From: Halobacillus karajensis
GTDB lineage: Bacteria; Bacillota; Bacilli; Bacillales; Halobacillaceae
Assembly: GCF_900108515.1 (NCBI RefSeq)
Contig: NZ_FNWW01000002.1
Coordinates: 1-64,000, forward strand
Direction: 5' to 3'
DNA: 64,000 bases
Both the position numbers and the translations under genes were made by a program. Positions 42,793 to 53,607 of this stretch are shown one piece after another. The number at the start of each line of letters is the position of its first letter. The first letter of the stretch is position 1. A model generated the notes under the pieces. That model ran no database searches. It had not been told where the DNA came from and saw only the letters and a list, made by a program, of their open reading frames with translations.

Positions 42793-44181
42793 ATGCATAC
42801 AACGGATGTTCTCATCATAGGAGCAGGACCAGGTGGTTATGTAGCAGCACTGAGGGCTGCTCAATTCGGCAATCGGGTGACTATTGTAGATAAAGCAAAT
42901 TTGGGAGGCACTTGCTTGAATGTCGGATGCATCCCATCAAAAGCTTTGATAGAAGCTAGTCATTATGCTAATATGCACAAGAAAGCAGCCCGTGCAGGGG
43001 TTCGCTTTTCCGATGTCTCAGTTGATTTTCAAGCCTTGCAAGATTGGAAAAATTCCTTGGTCGATCAATTGACTAGTGGTATCGAAGGATTACTGACACA
43101 TAGAGAAATTATGATCCTACAAGGCGAAGCTTCTTTTCAGGATCGCTATACGGTGAAGGTGGCCGGGGAGGAGGAACATCTCGTGTCCTTTTCTTCCTGC
43201 ATCATAGCCACCGGATCCCGCCCCGTACAAATCCCAGCTTTACGCTTCGGAAATAGAGTGCTTACTTCCACCGAGGCATTAGCTTTACAAGAAAAACCCT
43301 CGTCACTGGCAATCATCGGCGGCGGGTATATCGGAGTCGAATTAGGCACCATGTTCGCTAACTTCGGAACCCATGTAACCATATTCGAAGGCATGGATAC
43401 GATTCTCCCTGGCTTTTCCACCGACATGTCATCTATTGTTTTTGAACAGCTGACTTCTAGGGAAAATGTTAGGGTTCATACAGGGGCGAAAGTGACGAGT
43501 GTCGAGCAGGGGCCTCAGGGAGTGAACATACATGCGGACATTAATGGCAGTGTTAAACAAGTGGAATCCGATTATGTCCTGGTGACGGTAGGGCGAAAAC
43601 CGAACACTGGCGATTTGCATTTGGAAAACGCAGGAGTGAGGGTATCAGAACAAGGTTTTATCCCTATTGATGATAGTGGTCGCACAAACCACCCTCATAT
43701 TTTCGCCATAGGTGATATTACCCCAGGACCAGCCCTAGCCCATCGTGCGACCCTGCAAGGAAAAATTGCTGTAGAAAGTCTTAATGGAGAGGTTGGCGAT
43801 GGATCAGAGTACGTTATTCCTGCGGTCGTGTACTCTGATCCACCTCTCGCGTCAGTTGGTCCATCGGAAGCCGAATTAGTCGCAGCAGGATATACAGTGG
43901 ATGTTCATAATTTCCCGTTTGATCACAACGGAAGAGCCTTGACACTGGGGATGGCCAAAGGGTTTGTCAAACTGATCGTCGATTCTTTTGATCAAACGAT
44001 TCTAGCTGCCGAAGTCGCGGGAGAAGGAGCACCTGAGCTGGTTAATGAACTAGCTGTCAGTATTCAGTCCGGCTTGACCCCTGAAGATGTCTCCCTTGTT
44101 GTACATGCTCACCCTACTTTAGGGGAAAGCATAATGGAGGCAGCTGATAAAGCCATCGGTTTACCAGTCCATACGTTATGA
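42793..44181 (+). CDS. acoL: Dihydrolipoyl dehydrogenase (E3) of the acetoin system
   Basis: A 462-residue FAD-dependent disulfide oxidoreductase that re-oxidises the dihydrolipoyl groups of AcoC with NAD+. FAD motif 'DVLIIGAGPGGYVAALRAA', redox-active disulfide 'GGTCLNVGCIPSKAL', NAD motif 'AIIGGGYIGVELG', and the C-terminal interface with catalytic 'VVHAHPTLGESIMEAA' are all intact. ATG at 42793 fits AAAGGATG better than the ATG at 42784. Unlike some AcoL proteins it lacks an N-terminal lipoyl domain. Last gene of the operon. Confidence 0.93.
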   Translation: MHTTDVLIIGAGPGGYVAALRAAQFGNRVTIVDKANLGGTCLNVGCIPSKALIEASHYANMHKKAARAGVRFSDVSVDFQALQDWKNSLVDQLTSGIEGLLTHREIMILQGEASFQDRYTVKVAGEEEHLVSFSSCIIATGSRPVQIPALRFGNRVLTSTEALALQEKPSSLAIIGGGYIGVELGTMFANFGTHVTIFEGMDTILPGFSTDMSSIVFEQLTSRENVRVHTGAKVTSVEQGPQGVNIHADINGSVKQVESDYVLVTVGRKPNTGDLHLENAGVRVSEQGFIPIDDSGRTNHPHIFAIGDITPGPALAHRATLQGKIAVESLNGEVGDGSEYVIPAVVYSDPPLASVGPSEAELVAAGYTVDVHNFPFDHNGRALTLGMAKGFVKLIVDSFDQTILAAEVAGEGAPELVNELAVSIQSGLTPEDVSLVVHAHPTLGESIMEAADKAIGLPVHTL

Positions 44182-44323
44182 CTTATCTAACATTTCACAT
44201 CAGAAACAGCTTATCGTCGATAGCTCAAAAGAATAAATTATTTCCTTGAAACTAAGTCTTTCGGTATAAGGCTAATCCAGCGAAACTCATGAGCCTTTTT
44301 ACAAAATCAATAGTAAACATTGG

Positions 44324-44357
44324 GACGTCATATACAAAAAATATGACGTCTTTTCTT
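44324..44357 (+). terminator. Terminator of acoABCL
   Basis: GACGTCATAT/ATATGACGTC perfect 10-bp arms followed by TTTTCTT, about 140 nt after acoL. Confidence 0.85.
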
Positions 44358-44738
44358 ATAAGTATTGAGTAATGGTTAAAAATTTTAAATAATTGGAATG
44401 TTAGTGGTTCTAGAGAAGTCCATGGAAGAAGAGAGAAGGGGAAGATAGAGAGGAATAATAATCTCTATAAAAATTAAAAAGAGGTTGAAATGAATGAGAA
44501 TAGAATTATTATGAAGAAGATTTTTAATTAAATTATCACCGACTCCAAACCGGTAATTGGAGAGAAACAAAAGTGGAACGACTTGGATGTAAAAAGTTCA
44601 TGCCATTTAAACTAAGGTGCAGCGTGCAGCATATTTCAATATATTCTTTGTGCTTGCTTTATGTTGAAGAAGCATTTACATAACACAGGCCCTTATCGTG
44701 AGGATAAGAGCCATTAGAAAAGGAAAGTGAGACCTTTA
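44358..44738. other. Intergenic between aco terminator and CHRD gene
   Basis: AT-rich, no supported ORF. A GGC-CTTATC/GATAAG-GCC hairpin near 44690-44713 lies beyond the 3' end of the CHRD gene on the minus strand but lacks a clear T-run there. Confidence 0.4.
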
Positions 44739-45173
44739 CTATCTTTTATCAAGAGGGATGATTTGGCCCCTGATTTCTCCACCAGGATTTTGCTCGGTAT
44801 GAGCGTTAACGTACGTAAGTTCTTTTCGCATAAATTTTAGCAGGTCACCGACATCGTCTATACCCACATCATTGGCTTCAATATCTTTATCTGTAATGGC
44901 TCCAATAATTTTTCCTCTTCGAGTGGTTATCCCTTCTTGCTCTTCTAAAGTCATTAAATTAGCTCCGAAAAGGAACGCAATGACCGGACCATTTTCATCA
45001 CGAGCACCAAAGTGAATATGTGCTTGAACGAAATTTCTGATATCCTCGACTTCGAGCTGAAATTTAATTTTTGTACAATTTTTATTAGGAATGAATTTAG
45101 CTACTCCAAAAGCATCTGTATTCACAGGAGGTATTTCATTTTTACCTTTCAGCTTTGCAATAAATCTTTCCAT
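44739..45173 (-). CDS. CHRD domain-containing protein
   Basis: A 144-residue protein consisting of one CHRD domain, first described in chordin and found in many bacterial proteins. Typical features are 'FIAKLKGKNEIPPVNTDAFG', 'AHIHFGARDENGPVIAFLFG' and the C-terminal 'YVNAHTEQNPGGEIRGQI'. No signal peptide is visible, so it appears cytoplasmic. Function is unknown; some Bacillaceae relatives are found with spores, which is only suggestive. GGAGG lies 8 nt before the ATG. Single-gene unit. Confidence 0.85.
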   Translation of the reverse strand: MERFIAKLKGKNEIPPVNTDAFGVAKFIPNKNCTKIKFQLEVEDIRNFVQAHIHFGARDENGPVIAFLFGANLMTLEEQEGITTRRGKIIGAITDKDIEANDVGIDDVGDLLKFMRKELTYVNAHTEQNPGGEIRGQIIPLDKR

Positions 45174-45441
45174 ATTTTCACCTCCTAAATGAGTAAACTA
45201 CGTTATTGTATGTTAAAAGAAATAAGCTTGTATAGGTGAGAGGATTAAAGCGTGATAAAACACCTTCTACGTTATAAGTGTATACCTTGAAATCATGTCT
45301 TCTGTTATAGAGGCGAGATGCCTTAATAAAGTACTCTTCTATCACATAGGCATAGTAAAAAGTAGGAGAGAATTGCATTTTTAACTTACAAAGCAGTTAT
45401 TTTGAAAATGGAATATGAATGAATTTAGGAGAGGATGATAG

Positions 45442-45591
45442 GCACCGCAAGATTTCGGTAGTATTTCTGTTTTATTATTACTACTGCAGCTTGTAGCTTT
45501 AAGAGCTTTATTTTTTATGGAGGGACGGAAAACAGGTCAGTCAGTAAAAGCTAATCAAACCAGTAATGAAATGGTGGAGCATCAAAAGTGA
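45442..45591 (+). pseudogene. Start-less small membrane protein frame
   Basis: Forty-nine open codons encode a Leu-rich membrane helix and a polar tail ('SISVLLLLLQLVALRALFF', then 'MEGRKTGQ'). A good AGGAGAGG site (45427-45434) stands 7 nt upstream, but the codon at the expected start is GCA, preceded directly by TAG. It looks like a small membrane protein gene of the DUF4083-like kind that has lost its start codon. Confidence 0.35.
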
Positions 45592-45700
45592 TTAGATGGG
45601 AGGAGTAGAAGTAACTCAGATGCGGCGTAATGTGATAACAACAATAATCCTTTTTAATTAGGGACATACAGTTAATATCTGGATTATCCCAAAGTAGACT

Positions 45701-45744
45701 TAAAAAAGCCTCTCATAAGTGCATTGAGCTCGTGAGAGGCTTTT
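45701..45744 (-). terminator. Terminator of the bio operon
   Basis: GCCTCTCA (45708-45715) pairs with TGAGAGGC (45733-45740). On the minus strand TTTTTTA follows; T-run is also present on the plus strand. Confidence 0.8.
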
Positions 45745-45847
45745 CTTAGAAAAGTATGACCTTAAAATCAGCAGATGTAATCTTGCCTTTTCTTTTATCC
45801 TTACTAAGAGAATTGATGCGAGATCGCAGAATAATGGGAAAAGCCAT

Positions 45848-46474
45848 TTAAGTTGATTTTTTTTTATTAAGTTTAGTTCCGTAAAGGACACTTTTCTTCG
45901 TTTTCAAATCACTCTTATTTGGGGAATGGATAGTTTTAAAAACAGGGTATAAACGCACGGCCAACAGACTGGTAAAAATAGCGAGTGCTATATCTATCCC
46001 TATAGTACTAAACAATCCAGCAGCTAGTACATGTGACAAATTAGTAGGCACGCCTAGCCAGAAATTTAATGCTAAATAAAGATAAGGGACACCTATGGTG
46101 TAAATAATAACCGTTCCAATTAGGTTGGCGGCAATGAAATGTTTAAAAGAAGGCTGTTGTATGCGTTCTATAAGGAAACCGATGGCAAAAGCACCTGCAG
46201 CAAAGCCAATTAAATACCCGAACGTTGGCTGCAAAACATACATAAGCCCTCCGCCTTGTGTAAATACAGGGAGTCCAGCTAAGCCAACGAACAGATAGAC
46301 CAATTGACTTTGTAATCCCTGCTTGCTTCCTAATAATGAACCCGCTAAAAACACCACGATAATCTGCAGTGTAAAAGGGACAATGGGCAACGGAACTTTT
46401 ATAAAGGCGCCAATCGCAGTCAGTGTTGCAAATATTGCTACTAATGTAAGCGATAAAGTGCTGAAGTTTTTCAA
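45848..46474 (-). CDS. bioY: Biotin transporter S-component BioY
   Basis: A 208-residue membrane protein with six hydrophobic segments, the substrate-capture (S) unit of an ECF-type biotin importer. 'VPLPIVPFTLQIIVVFLAG' and 'GRL/GG.LMYVLQPTFGYLIGFA'-type segments are characteristic of BioY. TTG start at 46474, supported by AAAGGAGTG 6 nt upstream; the frame extends 8 codons further without support. It is the last gene in the bio operon direction, so uptake and synthesis are likely under common BirA control. Confidence 0.9.
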   Translation of the reverse strand: MKNFSTLSLTLVAIFATLTAIGAFIKVPLPIVPFTLQIIVVFLAGSLLGSKQGLQSQLVYLFVGLAGLPVFTQGGGLMYVLQPTFGYLIGFAAGAFAIGFLIERIQQPSFKHFIAANLIGTVIIYTIGVPYLYLALNFWLGVPTNLSHVLAAGLFSTIGIDIALAIFTSLLAVRLYPVFKTIHSPNKSDLKTKKSVLYGTKLNKKKST

Positions 46475-46580
46475 TTTATTCACTCCTTTCCTTCTCAAAA
46501 CTCGCGAAAGGAAACGAATTTACGTCAATGAGCTGTGGCGTCTTAATTAAGACAATAACAACTTTTTCTCCATATCCCTG

Positions 46581-47567
46581 TTATACTTTTTCCGGTGCAT
46601 ATTCAACTTCGAACCCTAGATCCTCAAGCATTTGATGGTCTTTTGTACCTTCTTGACCGGTAGTTGTAAGATAATCACCTACAAAAATTGAATTGGCAGG
46701 GTAAAGGCTAAATGGTTGAAGGCTTCTCAAATTAACTTCTCTTCCACCTGAAACGCGAATTTCTTTGGTAGCGTTAATGAAGCGGAATAGACATAACACC
46801 TTTAAACAATAAGTTGGTGTCAGTTCATTTGTTCCTTCTAATAATGTTCCATCAATGGCATGTAAAAAGTTAACTGGAATTGAATCGGCGTCCAGCTCTT
46901 TTAACGCACGAGCCATGGCAATTACATCTTGTTTTGACTCCTTCATCCCAACGATTACCCCTGAACAAGGGGATATTCCAGCTTCTTTCGTATAATTAAC
47001 GGTAGCAACCCTATCATGGTATGTGTGACTTGTAGTGATCTGATCATGATGCTGTTCTGAGGTGTTGATATTATTGTTGTAGCGGTCGACTCCAGCTTCT
47101 TTTAACTGCCGAGCTTGTTCAGGCTTCAGCAAACCAAGGCACGCACAAACTTTCATGTCGTATTTATTTTTAATTTCTTTTACGGCCGAGGTGACAATGT
47201 CGATTTCACGTTTTGATGGACCCCGCCCGCTTGCTACGATGCAATAGGTGCCTGATTTCAGACGGTGGGCTTGCTTGGCCCCTTCAATGATCGTTTCCTT
47301 GTCCATCATTCGGTATTTTTGAATGGGGGCAGTCGAATCCCTTGATTGGGCACAGTATCCGCAGTTTTCAGGGCAAAATCCTGATTTTGTATTAATAATC
47401 ATGTTTAATTTGACTTGGTTCCCATAGTAATGTTTACGAACCTGATACGCACTATGTAACAACTCTAGCAATTCCTCTTTTGGACACTCTAAAACAGCGA
47501 GTGCCTCTTCATCCGTTATTTCGTTCCCCTGAAGGACTTTTTCAGCTAATAGATTCCAATTTTGCAT
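46581..47567 (-). CDS. bioB: Biotin synthase
   Basis: A 328-residue radical SAM enzyme that inserts sulfur into dethiobiotin. The radical SAM cluster motif 'CPENCGYCAQS' binds the 4Fe-4S cluster. The motif 'YNNNINTSEQHH' (Asn-rich, substrate pocket) and 'EIRVSGGREVNLRSLQPF', with the Arg ligand of the 2Fe-2S cluster, are intact. AAGGTGGG precedes the ATG. It follows bioD at a distance of about 130 nt, the largest gap within the bio cluster. Confidence 0.97.
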   Translation of the reverse strand: MQNWNLLAEKVLQGNEITDEEALAVLECPKEELLELLHSAYQVRKHYYGNQVKLNMIINTKSGFCPENCGYCAQSRDSTAPIQKYRMMDKETIIEGAKQAHRLKSGTYCIVASGRGPSKREIDIVTSAVKEIKNKYDMKVCACLGLLKPEQARQLKEAGVDRYNNNINTSEQHHDQITTSHTYHDRVATVNYTKEAGISPCSGVIVGMKESKQDVIAMARALKELDADSIPVNFLHAIDGTLLEGTNELTPTYCLKVLCLFRFINATKEIRVSGGREVNLRSLQPFSLYPANSIFVGDYLTTTGQEGTKDHQMLEDLGFEVEYAPEKV

Positions 47568-47696
47568 CTAATCCCACCTTAAGATTTAATATATTTAAAA
47601 TTTGCTCTTTAGCAACGATAGCTTTAACAAGTTGGCAGGTCCGAAACATGATTATTCTACCTTTAAATGATCACCTCTTAATGATGTCAATGCAGG

Positions 47697-49579
<1,883 letters not shown>

Positions 49580-51066
49580 TTTGAAGAGCCTCCTCAGCAG
49601 ATACACACTTAATAGCTTCTTTTATAATTTCAATCATTGCTTTTAAATCTTCTTTTGTAGAGGCAAGCGGTGGCATAAAGACGACAACATCTCCGGTAGG
49701 TCTTGTTAAAAGCCCTAACTCCCGCATTTTTAGAGATGATTTATAGGCCACTCGGCTTTCGAAAGGAAATGGACTTTTCGTTTGTTTATCATAAACAAGC
49801 TCGATTCCACACATAAAACCCAGCTGACGAATGTCACCGACATGTGGCAGGTCTGCCAGATCTTTAAATAATTCATTTAGGTATTCGGATTTTTGTGCTA
49901 TCTGCTGAACGATTTGGTCTTTTTTGAATAGGTCTAAATTAGCTAGGGCGACTGCACAGCCAAGCTGATTTCCAGTATAGGAATGTCCATGGAAAAGAGT
50001 TTTTAGATTTGTATAGTCATCATAAAAGGCCTCATAAATCTTTTCGGTTGTATATGTAATAGCAATAGGTAAGTACCCGCCGGTAATTCCTTTTCCAGCC
50101 GCCATGAGATCTGGTTCGACCTCTTCATGTTCGCATGCGAACATCTTACCTGTACGTCCGAAGCCAGTAGCTACTTCATCAATAATCATCAGGACATTAT
50201 ATTTAGTGCACAGTTCCCTTACACCAGATAAGTAACCTTCAGGCATAACAATCATACCGCCCGCTCCCTGTACCATTGATTCAATGGTTAAGCCAGAGAT
50301 TTCTTCATGGTGGTCCTTTAGTATGGACTCAAGTGTTTCAAGTGCTTCATCACGGCATTTTTTAGGGTTCTCAGCAGGATAACGATACACATTGGGAACG
50401 GAAGTTTTAAACCCTTTAAACATTAGAGGTCCGTATACTTTGTGAAATATATCGATGGATCCGACACTAACTGCCCCAATCGTATCCCCGTGATACCCAT
50501 TTTTAATCGAAATAAACTTTTGCTTGTTTGTTTTACCGATATTCTGCCAATACTGATAAGCCATTTTCACTGCAATTTCCATCGCTTCTGCACCGCTGTC
50601 CGAATAAAAAACTCTACTTAACGAATGAGGAGCTATCCCTACTAAATTTTCGGCCAATTCTGTAGCGGGTATGTTCGTCATTCCCAGCAAAGTGGAATGT
50701 GCAATCTTATCCAGTTGTTCTCGGATCGCATCATCTAACTCTTTTTTTCTATGTCCATGTACATTTAGCCAGACGGAAGAAAAAGCATCGTAGTATTCTT
50801 TTCCATCAATATCCTTCACTTTTATTCCTTTTCCACTTTCAATTATTAACGGGTTCTCATCATAATCTTTCATTTGTGTAAATGGCAGCCATAAATACTT
50901 TTTGCTTTTCTCAATTAAATCCATACTTTTCCTCCATTTCTATCACTCCAGCAATGTTCTACTTCTAATAGGTTTATAGCTTTTTTACTGACGTAATTGT
51001 GTAATTCTGTAGAGGTCCCAATTTTCCACAGTAACTGAATAAGGACCTTGTATCTTTTTGAAAATA

Positions 51067-51120
51067 AGTATAAGAGAAAATAATTGGTAATGTCAACCCT
51101 TTTTATAATAGGTTAACGAG
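51067..51120 (-). promoter_or_regulatory. bio operon promoter with BirA-type operator
   Basis: The near-palindrome TGTCAAC (51091-51097), 14 nt, GTTAACGA (51112-51119) fits the known Bacillus biotin operator (TGTTAAC-N14-16-GTTAACA). On the minus strand the -35 TTGACA (51096-51091) lies inside it, followed by 18 nt and TATACT (51072-51067). BirA-biotinyl-AMP bound here would occlude RNA polymerase. Confidence 0.82.
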
Positions 51121-51460
51121 AGGGTTATGCTTTACACATTTATAGAGTGTTGAGGCTAAAGGGAATGCTCGGGTAGGGGGGACTTGCTCTATGGACCGGA
51201 ATAATGACTCTCCATCAAATATTTGGCTAACTATTAGAATATTTATGGAAGTTTGTATGAATCCTGATTCCGTTTTGATGGGCATGGGGGCCAAATTTTA
51301 TATATAAACCGATTTGATGAGGATGAGGTGATGCAAAACGTTGGTTTTATGTTCATTCAAATGTTTTTTATCATTTGATAACAGTCAGTCTATCTGTGAA
51401 CTTTAAACGTATTATATGCCATTCCTTATAGGGAGTATTGGAGTATAGACGAATACTCTG

Positions 51461-51727
51461 CATCTATTAGAGCGGTTTGATCTTTTTACCATTATTCTGC
51501 TTGGGGAATCGATTATTAGTCTAATTGCCGTTCTACATCTTGAACCTGATAATTGTATGGGGGGTTACCGTTATATCGTTATTGCCATGTGATGGAAATA
51601 TTTTGATAATATCGAAAAAAGGGGAAAACTACAGGGGAAGTACACATTTATGGGGCTATTAACGGTGTTTATCTTCATTGATTTGGTTGGTATCGTCCAA
51701 GAATATTATCATTTTTATTTTAGTTAA
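51461..51727 (+). pseudogene. Broken LtrA-like membrane protein gene, C-terminal part
   Basis: The frame encodes 'HLLERFDLFTIILLGESII', close to the conserved 'HL.ERFGLLTIIVLGE' block of the low temperature requirement A family. A TGA stop at 51590-51592 stands where the family usually has Trp; the next residues read 'WKYFDNIEKRGK', again family-like, and the frame continues to TAA at 51725. The N-terminal half (51121-51460) is not recognisable as intact. The gene is therefore decayed by at least one nonsense change. Confidence 0.65.
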
Positions 51728-51814
51728 CTATTTTTTATGGAAAAGGTACGACAAAAGTCCTTCTTTTTAAATTAAAATGATTAAGAGAGGATGGATTCAT
51801 GCATCTGCTGTAAA

Positions 51815-51848
51815 TCAAAACGTTCCCTTCTTTGAAGTGAAGGGAACG
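51815..51848 (-). terminator. Terminator of the ferredoxin gene
   Basis: CGTTCCCTTC (51821-51830) pairs with GAAGGGAACG (51839-51848); on the minus strand it is followed by TTTTGATTT. Confidence 0.8.
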
Positions 51849-51874
51849 AAACAAGAATAATTGGGGGAATTTTT

Positions 51875-52207
51875 TTAATCTGACGGTCTTGGGCCGGTTT
51901 TTTTTCCGGTTCTTTCCACCGTTAACATAGGACGAACAGTGATATCTCCCTCTACACGAACTTGACATGATAAACGTAGGTTATCTTCAAAAATACCTTC
52001 AATTCCTTTACTTGCAAAGGCCTCCTGTTCAATATTGGATAAATCGCAAAATTCACCTTCTAACACTTCTACTCTGCATGTGGTACACTTTGCTCTCCCC
52101 CCGCACTGGTGAAGAATTTTAATACCATTATCTTCGAGAGCTAAAACTAATTTTTTTCCTTTTTCAACTTCAAACGTTCCTTCACCTGGGATGGTTACTT
52201 TGGGCAT
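51875..52207 (-). CDS. 2Fe-2S ferredoxin
   Basis: A 110-residue protein with a plant/adrenodoxin-like beta-grasp fold. Cluster ligands are in 'LHQCGGRAKCTTCRVEV' (C-X5-C-X2-C) and the fourth Cys in 'NLRLSCQVRVEGDI'. Such small ferredoxins serve as electron donors; in Bacillaceae the partner is usually not known. AGGAGG lies 7 nt before the ATG. Own terminator, no partner gene adjacent. The bio cluster nearby includes BioB, which needs reductant, but a link is only speculation. Confidence 0.9.
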   Translation of the reverse strand: MPKVTIPGEGTFEVEKGKKLVLALEDNGIKILHQCGGRAKCTTCRVEVLEGEFCDLSNIEQEAFASKGIEGIFEDNLRLSCQVRVEGDITVRPMLTVERTGKKTGPRPSD

Positions 52208-52381
52208 TGTATTACCTCCTGTAAACTTATTATTTAAATTTTTATTAGAACAAATGGGAATTATAATATGGATTTACAAGCTGGAAGTAGTACTTATAAT
52301 AATGCCATCACATAAAAAGTATTTAAAAGTCTAAAGTAAAACATGGTACTCTATAAATTAGATGGTATTTCTCACTATGTT

Positions 52382-52771
52382 TCATAAGAAGCGATTTCTA
52401 ATCTCAGGGGAAGGCAGTTGGCAATGATCGTTTTTACCAAACCATTTCAGTCGATTTTTAGCGATAAAATTATACACTCGGTCCCGTATTGGCTTTGGTA
52501 TCCCTATCAGTCCATAAGAAAGTTTCCAAATCCCTCTTAAATGCTTGCTTATTTTTAGAGCAGCGGTGGATTTTAAATAATAAGCATCGTCTTCAATCAA
52601 TATCATACTATCTGTGTCCGCTGGAATTTGATGATAGTCCCGCAAGGATTTGCCAATCTTACCTTGTTGAGAAGCAAATTTAAATGTGCCGTTTCTGTCT
52701 CTTTTTATAATGAATTGTACACTTCGATTACAAAAATTACATTCCCCATCAAAAAGAATAATCCGTTCCAT
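52382..52771 (-). CDS. DCC-family thiol-disulfide oxidoreductase (DUF393)
   Basis: A 129-residue thioredoxin-like protein with the family signature 'ILFDGECNFCNRSVQFII' (D-x-x-C-x-x-C-like) and 'KFASQQGKIGKSLRDY'. B. subtilis YuxK belongs to the same family. Substrate and function unknown. The ATG at 52771 is preferred: AGGAGGGG touches the ATG at 52777 but stands 6 nt from the one at 52771. Single gene. Confidence 0.85.
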   Translation of the reverse strand: MERIILFDGECNFCNRSVQFIIKRDRNGTFKFASQQGKIGKSLRDYHQIPADTDSMILIEDDAYYLKSTAALKISKHLRGIWKLSYGLIGIPKPIRDRVYNFIAKNRLKWFGKNDHCQLPSPEIRNRFL

Positions 52772-52907
52772 TTCCATCCCCTCCTAAAGACAGGATAACA
52801 TGTGCCGGTGGGATAGCTTCTATAATTTTGTTGTTTGAAGAATGGCCGGTATGAGGGACACGATAAGCGAATATTTCATAAGCTATCCTTGTAAAGGAGT
52901 GATTCGC

Positions 52908-53072
52908 TTGTTAGCCTTCACATACATTCTGGTCGGTGTGTTTTTCTGTTTTCATCAAAAGGAGCCGGTTAATCAGACAAGGGAAGAGCGATCCGCGTAC
53001 ATGTTCTTTTTATTAGGATGGATCATCTTTTGGCCGCTATACCTTCTCAATAAATTAATAAGAGGAAAATAA
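52908..53072 (+). CDS. Small membrane protein of unknown function
   Basis: A 54-residue protein with two hydrophobic helices ('FTYILVGVFFCF' and 'YMFFLLGWIIFWPLYLLN') joined by a charged loop ('HQKEPVNQTREERSA') and ending Arg-Gly-Lys. TTG start at 52908 with AAAGGAG 8 nt upstream; a longer frame from 52842 has no ribosome-binding site. No family recognised. The two-helix hairpin with positive ends suggests both termini face the cytoplasm. Confidence 0.6.
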   Translation: MLAFTYILVGVFFCFHQKEPVNQTREERSAYMFFLLGWIIFWPLYLLNKLIRGK

Positions 53073-53167
53073 CAGTAAAAAAAGGTGGATTTAACTGTAA
53101 TACTACACCTTATCCTTCACATAATAGGAGTGGCTCTTAAGCCAAGTGATTTGAGGAGTTGATCAGG

Positions 53168-53332
53168 ATGGAAAAGAGAAATGTACAGTGGTTGCCTGTT
53201 GTCGCTTCTATCGGCATCGGTGCTGCCACATACAGTATGATGACTGGTCAGGCAGGGCAATTGCAAAACGTGATCCCGAGTTTAGCGAAAATGTCGGGGC
53301 AACGTCAAAACAATTCAACCTCTAATCAATAA
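53168..53332 (+). CDS. 54-residue protein with a hydrophobic N-terminus
   Basis: ORF beginning 'MEKRNVQWLPVVASIGIGAA' with the remainder polar (Gln/Ser/Asn-rich, ending 'NNSTSNQ'). TGAGGAG lies about 9 nt before the ATG, and a strong terminator follows 6 nt after the stop, which supports a real gene. The N-terminal 'GIGAATYSM' pattern is reminiscent of the small DUF3918/YrzQ-type proteins of sporeformers, but similarity is too weak for a firm call. Confidence 0.6.
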   Translation: MEKRNVQWLPVVASIGIGAATYSMMTGQAGQLQNVIPSLAKMSGQRQNNSTSNQ

Positions 53333-53338
53333 CAAAAA

Positions 53339-53368
53339 GGGAGCGCCGGCATGGGCGCTCCCTTTTTC
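53339..53368 (+). terminator. Terminator after the 54-residue gene
   Basis: GGGAGCGCC/GGCGCTCCC arms followed by TTTTT. Confidence 0.9.
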
Positions 53369-53371
53369 ATC

Positions 53372-53403
53372 TAAAAAACGTTACTTGATAATAAGTAACG
53401 TTT
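53372..53403 (-). terminator. Terminator of sda
   Basis: AAACGTTACTT/AAGTAACGTTT arms; on the minus strand a TTTTTT run follows. It converges with the previous terminator. Confidence 0.85.
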
Positions 53404-53422
53404 GGTGTCTGTTCATGTATGT

Positions 53423-53560
53423 TTAAAGGCTTTCAGTTGGTAAATCAATGGATCGCTTATCGATTTCCTTTGTGATTAGATGAACGAATTCATCATCCAA
53501 TTGGAGTTTAACGGACTCTATGTACGTTTCCAGCAATGTTTGATCATCAAGCAGTGACAA
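53423..53560 (-). CDS. sda: Sporulation histidine kinase inhibitor Sda
   Basis: A 45-residue helical hairpin protein: 'LLDDQTLLETYIESVKLQL', 'DDEFVHLITKEIDKRSI'. It aligns along its length with B. subtilis Sda ('LSDELLIESYFKATEMNL', 'RDFIELIENEIKRRSL'). Sda binds the dimerisation domain of sporulation kinases KinA/KinB and blocks phosphorelay start when DNA replication is perturbed. The likely start is TTG at 53560, about 10 nt after AAGGGG. It has its own terminator, and a DnaA-box match lies 39 bp upstream. Too short for routine gene finding. Confidence 0.85.
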   Translation of the reverse strand: MSLLDDQTLLETYIESVKLQLDDEFVHLITKEIDKRSIDLPTESL

Positions 53561-53598
53561 AACGATACATCCCCTTAAAAATTTAATTCGGTGAACTT

Positions 53599-53607
53599 TT
53601 ATTCACA
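53599..53607. promoter_or_regulatory. Possible DnaA box upstream of sda
   Basis: TTATTCACA matches the DnaA-box consensus TTATNCACA. B. subtilis sda is known to be controlled by DnaA through such boxes. Only one copy was seen. Confidence 0.4.

Noticed and set aside
44385-44570. 61-codon minus-strand frame after the aco operon
   Set aside because: AT-driven Leu/Ile-rich frame with no ribosome-binding site and no neighbours in its orientation.
45178-45378. 66-codon minus-strand frame upstream of the CHRD gene
   Set aside because: It overlaps the region carrying the CHRD gene's ribosome-binding site and has random composition.
51103-51294. 63-codon minus-strand frame between bioA and the ferredoxin
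   Set aside because: It overlaps the BirA-type operator and has no supported start; the region is better explained as promoter plus decayed LtrA-like sequence.
53599-53607. Replication-origin signal
   Set aside because: A single DnaA-box match without clustering, dnaA or dnaN cannot mark an origin; it is better read as a possible sda control site.
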